Below are positions 26,501 to 34,377 of a DNA stretch of 64,000 nucleotides, one piece after another (within the stretch, counting starts at the first letter, position 1; every line of letters begins with the position of its first letter). The DNA is from Legionella donaldsonii. Lineage in GTDB: Bacteria; Pseudomonadota; Gammaproteobacteria; Legionellales; Legionellaceae. The translations under genes were made by a program, and so were the position numbers. Location: the NCBI RefSeq assembly GCF_900452385.1, contig NZ_UGOA01000001.1, forward strand, positions 481,501-545,500. The letters run 5' to 3'. The notes under the pieces are model-generated. The model worked only from the letters and a program-made list of their open reading frames with translations. It made no database searches and had not been told where the DNA came from.

Positions 26501-27148
26501 AACTACAAGGGTCATGTTTCCAGGGATTTTATAATCATAATAGGGATTGCTTAGAGAGTTGGCGGAACTACTGGATACATCTAGCTCGGTGAGCAAATGC
26601 ACCGGAAGTAAGTAGAAGCCTTTACCACTAATAATATGTGTTTTCAAAATCTTGTGGATATCAACATCCTGCCATCTTTGAGTAGTAGGATCGTAGGTAG
26701 GATATAAATCAGGATAAGTTTCAACCACAGATTCTGTACTTACGGTAGGCATTAACACATGGATAACACCCACCAACTCTATATTTTTTCTAGGTTTGCC
26801 AGTGTTGATTTCTGCTGTATTTTTCTCATTAACTACCCAGGTTGCGAGATCACAAAGTAGACGAGTCACGCCACTATCCGGTTGCGCTGTGTAAGGAACA
26901 GCTTTTCCCTCATTAATACGTGTCCAGTTTTCTGCAAAAAATTGAGGAAGGGCTTTCATTAGATAATCAGCGCTACTTTCCTGGTCGTTTGCCAAAAGAG
27001 TCTCTAATCTTTCGAGAGTTTTTAGGGAGTCAGCATTAATTACTTTATCTTTTAATGAAAGAGAGGCGTCATTGCGAGCTTCAAAGGCTTCCCTTAGAGA
27101 CTTGATACGCGTGCTTAATTCTTGATGAATAGTGGTTGAATCGAACAT
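23585..27148 (-). CDS. 1187-residue helical-repeat (solenoid) protein; effector candidate
   Basis: N-terminal domain (about 1-430) of unknown type with alpha-helical, coiled-coil-prone segments, then about 15-17 tandem repeats from about residue 430 to 1030. Two alternating repeat lengths are visible: 33 residues, form L(S/T)PEQRTxVYxACKDQ then IPQLIKSAxDFxxVLEF, and 35 residues with VLSSExLKxxLP in place of VYxACKDQIP. Each looks like a helix pair, so an elongated alpha-solenoid is expected. Near the C-terminus one hydrophobic segment (LGLALVSAGIIPACLALY) is followed by a charged tail ending PDNKP. No signal peptide. I recall similar LSPEQRTAV-type repeats in annotated Legionella proteins but cannot verify this. 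Effector status is inference. Start ATG has TTGGAAA upstream. Confidence 0.9.
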   Translation of the reverse strand: MFDSTTIHQELSTRIKSLREAFEARNDASLSLKDKVINADSLKTLERLETLLANDQESSADYLMKALPQFFAENWTRINEGKAVPYTAQPDSGVTRLLCDLATWVVNEKNTAEINTGKPRKNIELVGVIHVLMPTVSTESVVETYPDLYPTYDPTTQRWQDVDIHKILKTHIISGKGFYLLPVHLLTELDVSSSSANSLSNPYYDYKIPGNMTLVVAAEYNRFAEHSSLAKELLEAKTNYETALSDKSNLLGHLRELNRQLYFNSVHGVGKEENAGQGAYAAITRFMEYYNALGELKAKIPASIKQEIDKLLELASDWTKNLNATENLETCLATRRQGSENAIRGHEIELSAISISGESKAKLIEGLEKTFNTARSDFISALSALDSKEATGFKGMMKSEGELTSPKAIKPYEGSENVEIGAALIKELNIQIAIKNKADLPLIITLTPNEIREVCTDDVLNQINGCFETVEELVIFCIETPPAKLEALLNALALKIGPKLLTHPQDFASLLISLDSERSQIVVKAFDSQLPQLMTKSNRRVEGLSDLICSLSPEQSTIVLSSELLKKELPGILRTIRDLRSLFRNIEPEQHPAVYEACKDQIPQLIKTVNDFAAVFKILGPVQFISVYDACKDQILQLIKSVQNLAEVLHCLDPKQCAEILSSEKLKSQLPTVESSQELVDAFKGLSPEQFTPVYEVVYKDKIPGLIQSSQDLFTLLKFLSPEKCVEILSNETMKSRLSDNSNLPIYFNIILQRLDETRRSALYEAFKAKLPQWITRVHELFEVMSYLSEDQQTSLYNDCKNIIPRLIKSDYDLRRAISRLSLDQCNEVLSDKELKTRLPQLIHSVQDLYRVLQELPLEKHPLIYRIYKDHIPQLIKSAKDLYIVITMLSTEQCTEVLSSEHVKKQLPQWFESSYNFLEDLKLLTQDKRTAVYSACKDQAPHLIKSAEDFRNVLEFLSPDQRTEVNNACKNLVPQLIKSAKDFRDILEFLSPEQRTTVYEANHEQVHNQVKSEQDLSDILEYLSDNSRNAVNARETLKKQLRGFDQLLVDLQTKKREFDQYKQTKASEATEKLHTNLLDARKAYLSNPKNSSAFKRRCDVAISGARGDLQNYSEWRDILAKLGLALVSAGIIPACLALYKRGTTGSWDFRVFRTSSEDKLDEIKKEVANQPDEIKTQQPNESPDNKP

Positions 27149-27510
27149 AAAATTTCCAAATAGAACACATTGTGTCCATTATTTTATCAATTACAAATCG
27201 AAATGACAGAGAATATTAGGAATAGCTTGTTTCCAAAAAGGAATAGCTGTGTAATTTCAACGAAGGTTATCGATGAGCGCGGATTAAGTCTTTTTAGAGG
27301 TAAGAACAAAGCTTAATTTTACCGACGATAGAGATTTTTATACTAAGCAATTATGAGAGATGCGTAGTGAAATAATTAGTGCGATGAAAACTTATAACGA
27401 CGACAAAGTAGCCAGTAAAATGACACCCACTGAGGTGAAAAGCCTTTCCCTCTGAAAATCCTGTGTACGCACCTATTGTTGAGAATTACCCCTCGACGAG
27501 GTGAGAAACA
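27149..27510. other. Intergenic stretch, nothing recognised
   Basis: Upstream region of the solenoid gene; no PmrA-like tandem site and no supported small gene. The following 27511-27714 holds a palindromic element and the 3' flank of the GFA gene. Confidence 0.4.
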
Positions 27511-27563
27511 TAAATAGGGCCAGTGCTTGAATTTTGATTTTCTACAAGCACTGGCTCTATTTA
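27511..27563. repeat. Long palindrome, divergent copy of the 3' element
   Basis: TAAATAGGGCCAGTGCTTG (27511-27529) pairs with CAAGCACTGGCTCTATTTA (27545-27563), a 19-bp stem with one G-T pair and loop AATTTTGATTTTCTA. The TGCTTGAATTTTG left arm resembles the GGGCTTGAATTTTG family, but the loop differs. Located downstream of the GFA gene; strong enough to act as a bidirectional terminator. Confidence 0.6.
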
Positions 27564-27714
27564 TTCTCAATCAAAGGTAATATTGCATCAATGGATTAGA
27601 GAATTATCAGTCATAGATAATCAGATTGCTTTAGTAGCCAGTTCGGTTTTCACCCAATTATGGCGGAGACGGGTCTGTAGACGAACTGACAAATTTGTGC
27701 GGTAGTTGGTCTAT

Positions 27715-28131
27715 TCAAATTTTGTCGGGCTTGGGTAACTCATCAAATCGTTTCAAGTCTGCTAACTGGTCTTCCCAAGCCGAACGACTGGCAAAATAAA
27801 TATGGGCAGTTGGCTCCAAAGAGCTATCGTTATCCAGTGATCCTGCAGGTAAAACGACCTGTGAATTGTCTTCCTGTCGAGGAAGCGGGCTTCCACAAAG
27901 AGTGCAAAATGCACGTTGCTTCCTTGTTCCCTTCAACGCGAAATAAGTGATATTGTTTTCACCACTTTCCCATACCAATAGAGCGTTGCTAAAGAAAATA
28001 TTGGCTCCGTGGATGGTACCTGTTTCTTTTCTACATCGACTACAATGACATAAATACATCGCTTTCGGTTTTTCTCCGGTGATGACATACCGACAAGAGC
28101 CACACAAACATTCACCTGCATATTGATTCAT
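27715..28131 (-). CDS. GFA/CENP-V zinc-domain protein
   Basis: 138 residues. Zinc ligands of the glutathione-dependent formaldehyde-activating (GFA) fold are visible: CLCGSCRY, LCHCSRCRK and FCTLCGSPL. Also HIYFASRSAW near the C-terminus, common in the family. Many members have no proven enzyme activity. Start is the ATG at 28129-28131; a TTG nine codons earlier would place the ribosome site inside the gene. Confidence 0.93.
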   Translation of the reverse strand: MNQYAGECLCGSCRYVITGEKPKAMYLCHCSRCRKETGTIHGANIFFSNALLVWESGENNITYFALKGTRKQRAFCTLCGSPLPRQEDNSQVVLPAGSLDNDSSLEPTAHIYFASRSAWEDQLADLKRFDELPKPDKI

Positions 28132-28286
28132 TATCAAAACTCCCAAATTCTCAAGCAAAAATCCCCTTAAGTATACTTCTCTAAAAGTTAAAAAATAGAG
28201 AAACGTGAAGCATTAAAGCCAGCCCCTATGTTCGCCGCTGAGTTCTCTCTTGAGGATGGACTTCTCAACTTGGTCTAAATTTGAGC

Positions 28287-28319
28287 TATTATTAAAAAAA
28301 TACCTTCTTTGCTATAGGA
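28287..28319 (+). promoter_or_regulatory. Conserved upstream block of double-glycine peptide B
   Basis: TATTAT-TAAAAAAATACC-TTCTTTGCTATAGGA immediately before the peptide gene. The same block, with small changes, precedes peptide C at 53824-53856 on the minus strand (TATGAT-TAAAAAATACC-TTTCTTTTTATAGGA). The first hexamer could be a -10 box, and AGGA is the ribosome site. No good -35 is seen. Confidence 0.6.
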
Positions 28320-28326
28320 AAAAAAT

Positions 28327-28503
28327 ATGAAAGAGTCTCCAAAGAATCCTTCTAAAAATAAGAAAATCGTTAAAAACGAGGATTTAAAAAATATTTCTGG
28401 AGGGGGTTTAAAAGATGCATTCAATCCACCTGGACACAATGAAGATTTGCCTGATCCTGGTGATGAGCTTCGTCGTAAACTTAAAGAGGCGCTTAACCGT
28501 TAA
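28327..28503 (+). CDS. Double-glycine leader peptide, bacteriocin-like precursor B
   Basis: 58 residues. Leader of 26 residues, Lys/Asn-rich, ending NEDLKNISGG; core of 32 residues starting GLKDAFNPPG, with DLPDPGDELRRKL and ALNR at the end. The core has no Cys and is amphipathic at its C-terminus. AGGAAAA ribosome site seven bases upstream. The leader is clearly related to that of peptide C (MKxSxKxPSKN start and KxEDLKNISGG end), while the cores differ except for a D-PDD/GDE-R-NR pattern near the end. No transporter or immunity gene adjacent; the neighbours are the GFA gene and a secreted Asp-box protein. Confidence 0.8.
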   Translation: MKESPKNPSKNKKIVKNEDLKNISGGGLKDAFNPPGHNEDLPDPGDELRRKLKEALNR

Positions 28504-28560
28504 TAGCATGAATTATTTTAAATAGGCACAGGAAATTTCGACTATCGCAGCTTCATGGTA

Positions 28561-28602
28561 AAGGCTTGAGTTTTGTATTTAATCATCAAAACTCAGCCCC
28601 TA
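28561..28602 (+). repeat. GGGCTTGA palindromic 3' element, copy 3
   Basis: Left arm GGCTTGAGTTTTG (28563-28575), loop TATTTAATCAT, right arm CAAAACTCAGCC (28587-28598) with one slip. Plus orientation, about 60 bp after the stop of double-glycine peptide B on the same strand. Confidence 0.75.
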
Positions 28603-28797
28603 GTGGAAATCACGATAGCTTAGGCCGTATTTGCAATATCACTGGACACCTTGCAGCATTAGAACTTCATAAAAATGACGTCATTTGAAATCGGTTGGAT
28701 TTTTAGATATTTACTGCGCTATAAAAAATGCGCATTATAGCTTACTCTTTATTTTTGCAATACAGCCTGAAATACTACCCGTAAATGGATTTTACCC

Positions 28798-30222
28798 ATG
28801 CGAAAACCAGTTACAATAACTATTGCACTAGTTATTTTGTTTTTTTTAAACAATGCCTACACAGGTATCCCATTATGGACTGTTATACCTGATCCGAATT
28901 ACCCGACTAGTCTCTATCTCACTTCTATGAGTAAAGCAAATGTCGTCTATACCATCACCAACAAATCACACAAAACACATACGTTGGCGATGCAACCCAT
29001 TCGAGGGGTAACCCAAATTACTTCAGGGGATAATTGTTCGAGTGTATTCACTTTAGCGTATCAAAAATCTTGTACACTGAGCTTATTAATTAATGGCAAT
29101 CTTTTGACAGGTAATATACACGGTGGACCTGTTGTTTGTGAGCAGGGAGGTACATTTGAGTGCTATCAACCCAGTTTTCCCAATGTTTTGAATATTACCT
29201 TTATCCCTATTGCAAGGTATCTAATTACGCCTGTAGCAGGTGTAAATGGGGCAATTAATCCTGATAATCCGCAGACAGTACTCGCTGGAAGGAGCTTAAC
29301 GTTTACTGCCAGGCCAAACTCCGGATATCAGGTTGATCAATGGTTGGTAGATGGCGGTATCGTTCAAAAGGGAGGAAGTACTTTTACCTTGGCGCAGATT
29401 GATACCAATCATACCGTAGAAGCGACCTTTACCAGAAGCGGCACACTCTTTGCTGGCACAGCCGGTGGAGACGTTTATTTTTCACTAGATAATGGCTTAA
29501 ATTGGAATACGGCAACAACTCCCTCACCTGGATTTTCAGTCAACAGTGTCTTTGCAACACCGAATACACTTTATGCAGGTAGTGCGGATGGTAAAGTCTA
29601 CTACTCGACTAATAATGGCGTTACGTGGAATGCAACTGCAGCCGTTCCAGGTGGAACAGCGGTAAAAAGTGTCTTTATTACCTCCATCGGCAATGTCTTA
29701 ACTATTTATACCGGCACCCAAGACGGGCATGTGTATTATTCTATTGATGGAATAACCTGGAATGCAACAACTAATCCGGGGGCTGGCGCAGTCAATAGCC
29801 TTTTTATTACCCCTGGAAATACGCTCTATGTAGGAAGTAATGATGGTAACGCTTATTATTCTACCGATAACGGTACTAATTGGATTCAAATTACAGGGCC
29901 TGAATCCAACTTATCTGTCCCCATCCAAAATATTTTTGCGGTCAATAATCAGCTGTATGTCAATATTCGCAAAATTTCCTCCAACAGTACCTTACCAGCC
30001 GGAACGGTTGATTTTGAATACACCTACACAAGTAATAGTTTGACGAATACCAACCCTACATGGAATTTATTATCGCAAATAACGTACACCTTATTTGTCA
30101 ATGCAGATGCCAGTGCAATTTATGCTGGCACGCAAGATGGCTATATATTCTCATTAACCACAGGCGATGAGCTGGGATTTATTACCTATAGCCCTATCTC
30201 CAGCTTATTTTTTATAAGTTAA
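28798..30222 (+). CDS. Secreted Asp-box (BNR-like) beta-propeller protein 1
   Basis: 474 residues with a signal peptide (ITIALVILFFLNNAYTG). Residues about 25-140 are a Cys-containing domain (WTVIPD, YTITNKS, SCTLSLLINGNL, FECY) that also begins the protein at 35.8 kb. Residues about 145-215 look like a divergent InlB/bacterial repeat (GAINPDNPQTVLAGRSLTF and VEATFTR). From about 220 on, repeated Asp-box units appear: SLDNGLNW, STNNGVTW, SIDGITW, STDNGTNW, each within LYAGSxDGxVYYS. The fold is expected to be a beta-propeller that binds ligands outside the cell. The S53 protease gene starts 17 bp later, so the two are probably co-transcribed. Confidence 0.88.
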   Translation: MRKPVTITIALVILFFLNNAYTGIPLWTVIPDPNYPTSLYLTSMSKANVVYTITNKSHKTHTLAMQPIRGVTQITSGDNCSSVFTLAYQKSCTLSLLINGNLLTGNIHGGPVVCEQGGTFECYQPSFPNVLNITFIPIARYLITPVAGVNGAINPDNPQTVLAGRSLTFTARPNSGYQVDQWLVDGGIVQKGGSTFTLAQIDTNHTVEATFTRSGTLFAGTAGGDVYFSLDNGLNWNTATTPSPGFSVNSVFATPNTLYAGSADGKVYYSTNNGVTWNATAAVPGGTAVKSVFITSIGNVLTIYTGTQDGHVYYSIDGITWNATTNPGAGAVNSLFITPGNTLYVGSNDGNAYYSTDNGTNWIQITGPESNLSVPIQNIFAVNNQLYVNIRKISSNSTLPAGTVDFEYTYTSNSLTNTNPTWNLLSQITYTLFVNADASAIYAGTQDGYIFSLTTGDELGFITYSPISSLFFIS

Positions 30223-30238
30223 TCCAGGGAACTCTTTC

Positions 30239-32179
30239 ATGACAAAACTTAAATTTTTGTTGCCATTGGGGTTTATTGTTATGACTTCCTTTGCGGCTCA
30301 AACAACGACTTTAGTCAGTTTACCTAACCCTGGGGCACAGTTACTTAATAAAGCCCGCTTAATTAAGGGGGCTGCAGCAGACACTCAATTCTCATTGAAT
30401 GTTTGGTTAAAATTACGTAACAAACAAGACCTGGATCAATTGGTTCAGGATGTTTATGATCCTAAGAGTCCACGTTACCAGCAGTTTTTAACGCGCGCTC
30501 TTTTTGAAGAAAAATTTGCACCCGGCCAAGAAGCAGAAGAAAAGGTATCTCATTTTTTTCTGAATCATGGGATGCAGGCCAAAATAGTGAATCACAGTAT
30601 TCGTGTCACAGGTTCTGCGGCACAAATTGAACAGGCCTTGCATGTGCAAATGAACTACTATCGCTATAAGCATAAAGTTTTTCACGCCAATGTAGGCACC
30701 CCGAGACTAATACCCGAGATTGCTCAATATGTGGCTGAAATTACAGGGCTAAATACCATACCCGAATTTCAGGAAAACATCGGTCATGCTAAAACGGAAA
30801 CTCAAAGTACAACTCATGATTTAAATTTCCTCGAGAATAATTTCATCCCTACCGCACTCCCTACTACTATTTCCTTACAAGGATTTTCTGGTGCCAATCT
30901 ACGAAAAACGTATAACGTAGGTAATATTCCTAAAATTAATGGAGTACGTTTAAATGGCTCCGGACAAACGTTAATCATTGTCGATAAATGCGGTACCAAT
31001 GGGCCTGCACAAATCTTAAGTGATGCGAATCAGTATTTTAAGATGAATGACATCGCTCCTTTTATCATTTCTGGCCCTGCAAAAAATTTTGCAATCGTGA
31101 ATCCTGATGGAAGTCCTTTTACAAATTGTCCAAACGCATCCTCGTTCAGCAGAGAGATTGTCCTGGATATTGAAGCGTCACATACCATCGCCTCAGGAGA
31201 TAATACCGTTTTGGTTTTAGGTACTGATCAGCGAACTACTTTAATGGATGTCATTAATACCCTAATACAGAATAATTATACTATTGCCGGTTTTACCAAT
31301 GCGTATGTAATATCGAATAGTTGGAGCAGCCCTGAAAGCTTTGATGCGGCACTTGAATCAAGTTTACAGCTTGCTGCCGCTGCGGGAATTAGTATTAACT
31401 TTTCTTCAGGTGACTGTGGTGATAATACCTATACCAATGCAGGCAAATGTAATGGCTCGTGGCCTTCAGCCCCGACTGTCGATTATCCGTCAAGTTCAGC
31501 CTATGTTACAGCCGTTGGCGCAACCGCTTTGTTTGTCGACAATCATTACAATTATGCTTTTGAAACCGTTTGGGGAACTGTGGAATCGGTCGGTGGGGTA
31601 TTATCATACACCGGAGGAACCGGTGGCGGAATTAGTCAATTTTATGGGCCAGTTCCCTGGCAAAGTTCGATTAGCAGTTTTACCGCAGGAGGTTATGGCG
31701 TTATAAATAATTTTGGCAACCGTCGTGCTTTGCCAGATGTTGCCATGTTAGGTGATCCTCGTACAGGTTTATTGATTATTGCTAATGGGACACAAGTACA
31801 AGATGGCGGTACCAGTTTAGCGTGTCCCTTATTCTCTGCAACGCTGGTATTAGTGAATCAGGCACGCAGCCTTCTCAATAAGGCCACACCCATTGGTCAA
31901 GCAGCACCTTATTTATATCAGCAAAATAATCTTTTATTAGCCAACAGGGCAATTAATCTTATTATTCCACCGAGCCTAATGATTAATGGCGCTACTCAAC
32001 CCCCTTCAACATTAATACATAATACACCCGCTCCCGCTTCGTCATTTACAATTGCTAATGTGACCTTTGGCTGGGATTCGTCTCTAACACTTGAGCCAGA
32101 AAATCAATTTTGGAATGATGGAGTAGGCGTGGGCTCGCCGAATATCCCTAATTTTGTAATGGCCATGGCCAATATGTAA
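30239..32179 (+). CDS. S53 family serine-carboxyl peptidase (sedolisin/kumamolisin-like)
   Basis: 646 residues. Signal peptide (KFLLPLGFIVMTSFAAQ), then an N-terminal activation domain (about 45-190: YDPKSPRYQQFLT, VTGSAAQIEQALHV) and the catalytic domain. Catalytic Glu and Asp in EIVLDIEAS (about 305-310), oxyanion Asp in SSGDCGDN (about 391) and nucleophile Ser in GGTSLACP (about 525) are all present; the end carries the Ca-site-like WNDGVGVGSPN. An acid-active secreted endopeptidase by family. The 17-bp gap to the Asp-box protein suggests one operon, and the propeller protein might be a partner or a substrate-binding accessory. Confidence 0.95.
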   Translation: MTKLKFLLPLGFIVMTSFAAQTTTLVSLPNPGAQLLNKARLIKGAAADTQFSLNVWLKLRNKQDLDQLVQDVYDPKSPRYQQFLTRALFEEKFAPGQEAEEKVSHFFLNHGMQAKIVNHSIRVTGSAAQIEQALHVQMNYYRYKHKVFHANVGTPRLIPEIAQYVAEITGLNTIPEFQENIGHAKTETQSTTHDLNFLENNFIPTALPTTISLQGFSGANLRKTYNVGNIPKINGVRLNGSGQTLIIVDKCGTNGPAQILSDANQYFKMNDIAPFIISGPAKNFAIVNPDGSPFTNCPNASSFSREIVLDIEASHTIASGDNTVLVLGTDQRTTLMDVINTLIQNNYTIAGFTNAYVISNSWSSPESFDAALESSLQLAAAAGISINFSSGDCGDNTYTNAGKCNGSWPSAPTVDYPSSSAYVTAVGATALFVDNHYNYAFETVWGTVESVGGVLSYTGGTGGGISQFYGPVPWQSSISSFTAGGYGVINNFGNRRALPDVAMLGDPRTGLLIIANGTQVQDGGTSLACPLFSATLVLVNQARSLLNKATPIGQAAPYLYQQNNLLLANRAINLIIPPSLMINGATQPPSTLIHNTPAPASSFTIANVTFGWDSSLTLEPENQFWNDGVGVGSPNIPNFVMAMANM

Positions 32180-32196
32180 TGGATTGATAATGTAGA

Positions 32197-32236
32197 AAGG
32201 GCTTGAATTTTGTATTTAACCATCAAAACCAAAGTC
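32197..32236 (+). repeat. GGGCTTGA palindromic 3' element, copy 4
   Basis: AAGGGCTTGAATTTTG then TATTTAACCAT then CAAAAC and a decayed right arm (AAAGTCCTGT). Plus orientation, 18 bp after the stop of the S53 peptidase on the same strand. Confidence 0.7.
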
Positions 32237-32343
32237 CTGTACCCATCGTTTTGAAAAGCATGCAGCAACCTTCCAAATGTGAAGTATATATAACGATAAA
32301 ATTACCGATGTGATACGGTGCTCCGAGCTTGGGAGTAACAAAA

Positions 32344-32388
32344 TAGGTTGGGTGATAAGGTCGGGCACAGGACCCGACCGATACTGCA
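32344..32388. repeat. Palindromic repeat of the GTAGGTTGGG type, copy 2
   Basis: TAGGTTGGGTGATAA then GGTCGGGC-ACAG-GACCCGACC and CTGCAT, the same order as copy 1 at 7190-7244. Directly abuts the stop codon of the RasGEF-like gene. Confidence 0.6.
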
Positions 32389-34377
32389 TCAAGCAAGAAT
32401 GGCTGTTTTCAGAATTGGACCTTCGTCTACGCTGCTTTTTTCTCTCAGCACTGGCGCATAGAGCAATGAGTAACGGCAGCGCAAAAATCGAGAAGCATGA
32501 GAGCCTGGGTTCTCTATATGGGAAGGCTCTTCCTCTTGTGAAGGATTTGATAAGTCCTTAAACACCCTTACTTCCTCATTAAACGCATTTAAAAACTTTA
32601 AAAAATTAGCAGAAAATTGACAGGTTTCCGACAATTGACTAATTTTTTCCAGTTCCGCTATGATGAGGCTAATTTGCTCAGGATCAGCATTCTTGTCATT
32701 GAATCTTGCTGCACACGCAAATTCAACCTTGAGTTTATATAATCTTGCATAAAGGTTGCTTTCCAAATGCTGCATTTTAATTTGCTTGAAATCCAGAATT
32801 TCAAGTTTTTCAATCAGCAGATTGGCACGCTTTAACAAGGAGGTATTTTTTTCGTTGTTCGAAAACCCTTTCAATGTATCAACCAACGCCTCTTTTTCTC
32901 GATCTAATTTTCCAAGCTCATGGTTCTCCTTTTCCCAATCAATGACATAATTCTCGTCCATTTCAAACGCTTCCTGATTTCTATCCTTTAGAAAACCTGA
33001 AACATTATTGAGCACGGAGTCAGTGAGGGCTTTAATGGAATCTTGCAGTAGTTGCTGACGCATGTTCGGTTGATTAGTGGCGCTGGCACTATTAAGCACT
33101 TTGCCAAATTTAACGGGTTTTGCCGGTTTTAATTCGTTATTGGTAGGCTCTAACAATTGACTTCTTTCATAACCGTCGTCGGAATCATAAGGGGCAACGG
33201 GCGTTTTCAACCTTTCTCTTAACAAGTCATTAAGTGGCGCGTCAATTTCTTCTGATAGGCGGAAAGTGCTGCGATCATCTTGCAATCGCTTGAAAATGTG
33301 CATTATTTTCCGTCCGCCGCCTGTCCTCCTGGTCATTTCTTCGCGCTTCTCATCTTTGCTTTTTAACTCAGATACGGTTTTATTACCATCTTCCAGGAAC
33401 GTGACATCGCGCTGTATTAGAGGCATGGCAGGAATGACCGCTTGTTGGGCATTGAATATTGGTTTTAAGGCCTGACTGACAAGTAGCTCGTTAGACATTT
33501 TGTCCAAGGCGTCCTGACATTCCGGTGATAAACTGGCAAAAGTTTTCTTTAAACGGCCAATTTCGCTGCGTGAAAAAACGGATAAAATAGCATGGCAACC
33601 GGAGTAATCTTTGAGCTCGTCAAATAGATAATGGGCTACCCAAATCCAGCGCTCAATGATAATGGCTCTTTCTTCAATTGAATTGGCATCCAAAATAAGC
33701 CTTCCCACATAATCAGCCAAATTATTGTATTGGGCAGTATTGGCCACAATGCCGGGGGAACTCTTGAAAGCCCAGGGAGAAAATAATTCCGACGCTCGAA
33801 TGTTTAAAAATAATTCTTGATCAATCCTTGCGATGGTTTGCGCGTAACGTATGACAACTTGCTTATTTAAATTTCCTACTTTGGCTGCAAAAATAGGGTT
33901 TGTTCTGATTTTGCTTTTCACTGCAGGATTCATAAGAAAGTCATTAAACGCTTGAAGGTCTAAGTTATTTGCCTTGAATCGGCTGATTAATTTTTTAAGG
34001 AGCTCGACGGGATTATGTTCGTCTTTGATTTGTTTCCTTTTGATGCTTATTTGATCAAATAGAGGTTTGCAATCGGGCGGTGCGGCTTGGAACGCTGCAA
34101 CAAAACCCCTATTAAATTTTTCAAAAGTTTGCTTGCCCTTTGGGGTGTAATTAGCTTGCTTTAATGTATTATAGGTTTCTGCCATTTCTTTATACATGGC
34201 CGCGAGTGCTATTTGTTCCTTTTTAACCCGTTTTTGCAGACTATCTAATTCGTTCAGACTAGAAATTTCGGGAAGTTTTTTGCTGAGGTATGCGTTTAGA
34301 CTCTCGTATTTTTCCAGGTACTTTGCCTGGTATTCAGAAAGTGCAGTAATATGTCGTTTCATTTGCGTTTTCTTCAT
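32389..34377 (-). CDS. RasGEF-domain protein; Dot/Icm effector candidate
   Basis: 662 residues, no signal peptide. Residues about 195-335 match the catalytic core of CDC25-type Ras guanine nucleotide exchange factors: ERAIIIERWIWVAHYLFDEL, then SVFSRSEIGRLKKTFASL, NAQQAVIPAMPLIQRDVTFL and DGNKT. These align with R..W..VA..L, L.S..I.RLK.TW..L and (I)P.L...L.DL.F...GN in eukaryotic RasGEFs. The flanks are helical and charged (coiled segment near 490-540). A RasGEF-domain effector (LegG2) is known in L. pneumophila; this one is longer and I cannot say if it is orthologous. It would act on a host small GTPase, by inference. Plus-strand frames over its 3' end are shadows. Confidence 0.8.
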   Translation of the reverse strand: MKKTQMKRHITALSEYQAKYLEKYESLNAYLSKKLPEISSLNELDSLQKRVKKEQIALAAMYKEMAETYNTLKQANYTPKGKQTFEKFNRGFVAAFQAAPPDCKPLFDQISIKRKQIKDEHNPVELLKKLISRFKANNLDLQAFNDFLMNPAVKSKIRTNPIFAAKVGNLNKQVVIRYAQTIARIDQELFLNIRASELFSPWAFKSSPGIVANTAQYNNLADYVGRLILDANSIEERAIIIERWIWVAHYLFDELKDYSGCHAILSVFSRSEIGRLKKTFASLSPECQDALDKMSNELLVSQALKPIFNAQQAVIPAMPLIQRDVTFLEDGNKTVSELKSKDEKREEMTRRTGGGRKIMHIFKRLQDDRSTFRLSEEIDAPLNDLLRERLKTPVAPYDSDDGYERSQLLEPTNNELKPAKPVKFGKVLNSASATNQPNMRQQLLQDSIKALTDSVLNNVSGFLKDRNQEAFEMDENYVIDWEKENHELGKLDREKEALVDTLKGFSNNEKNTSLLKRANLLIEKLEILDFKQIKMQHLESNLYARLYKLKVEFACAARFNDKNADPEQISLIIAELEKISQLSETCQFSANFLKFLNAFNEEVRVFKDLSNPSQEEEPSHIENPGSHASRFLRCRYSLLYAPVLREKSSVDEGPILKTAILA

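Noticed and set aside
32310-32561. 83-codon plus-strand frame
   Set aside because: Overlaps the 3' end of the RasGEF-like gene antisense and a palindromic repeat.
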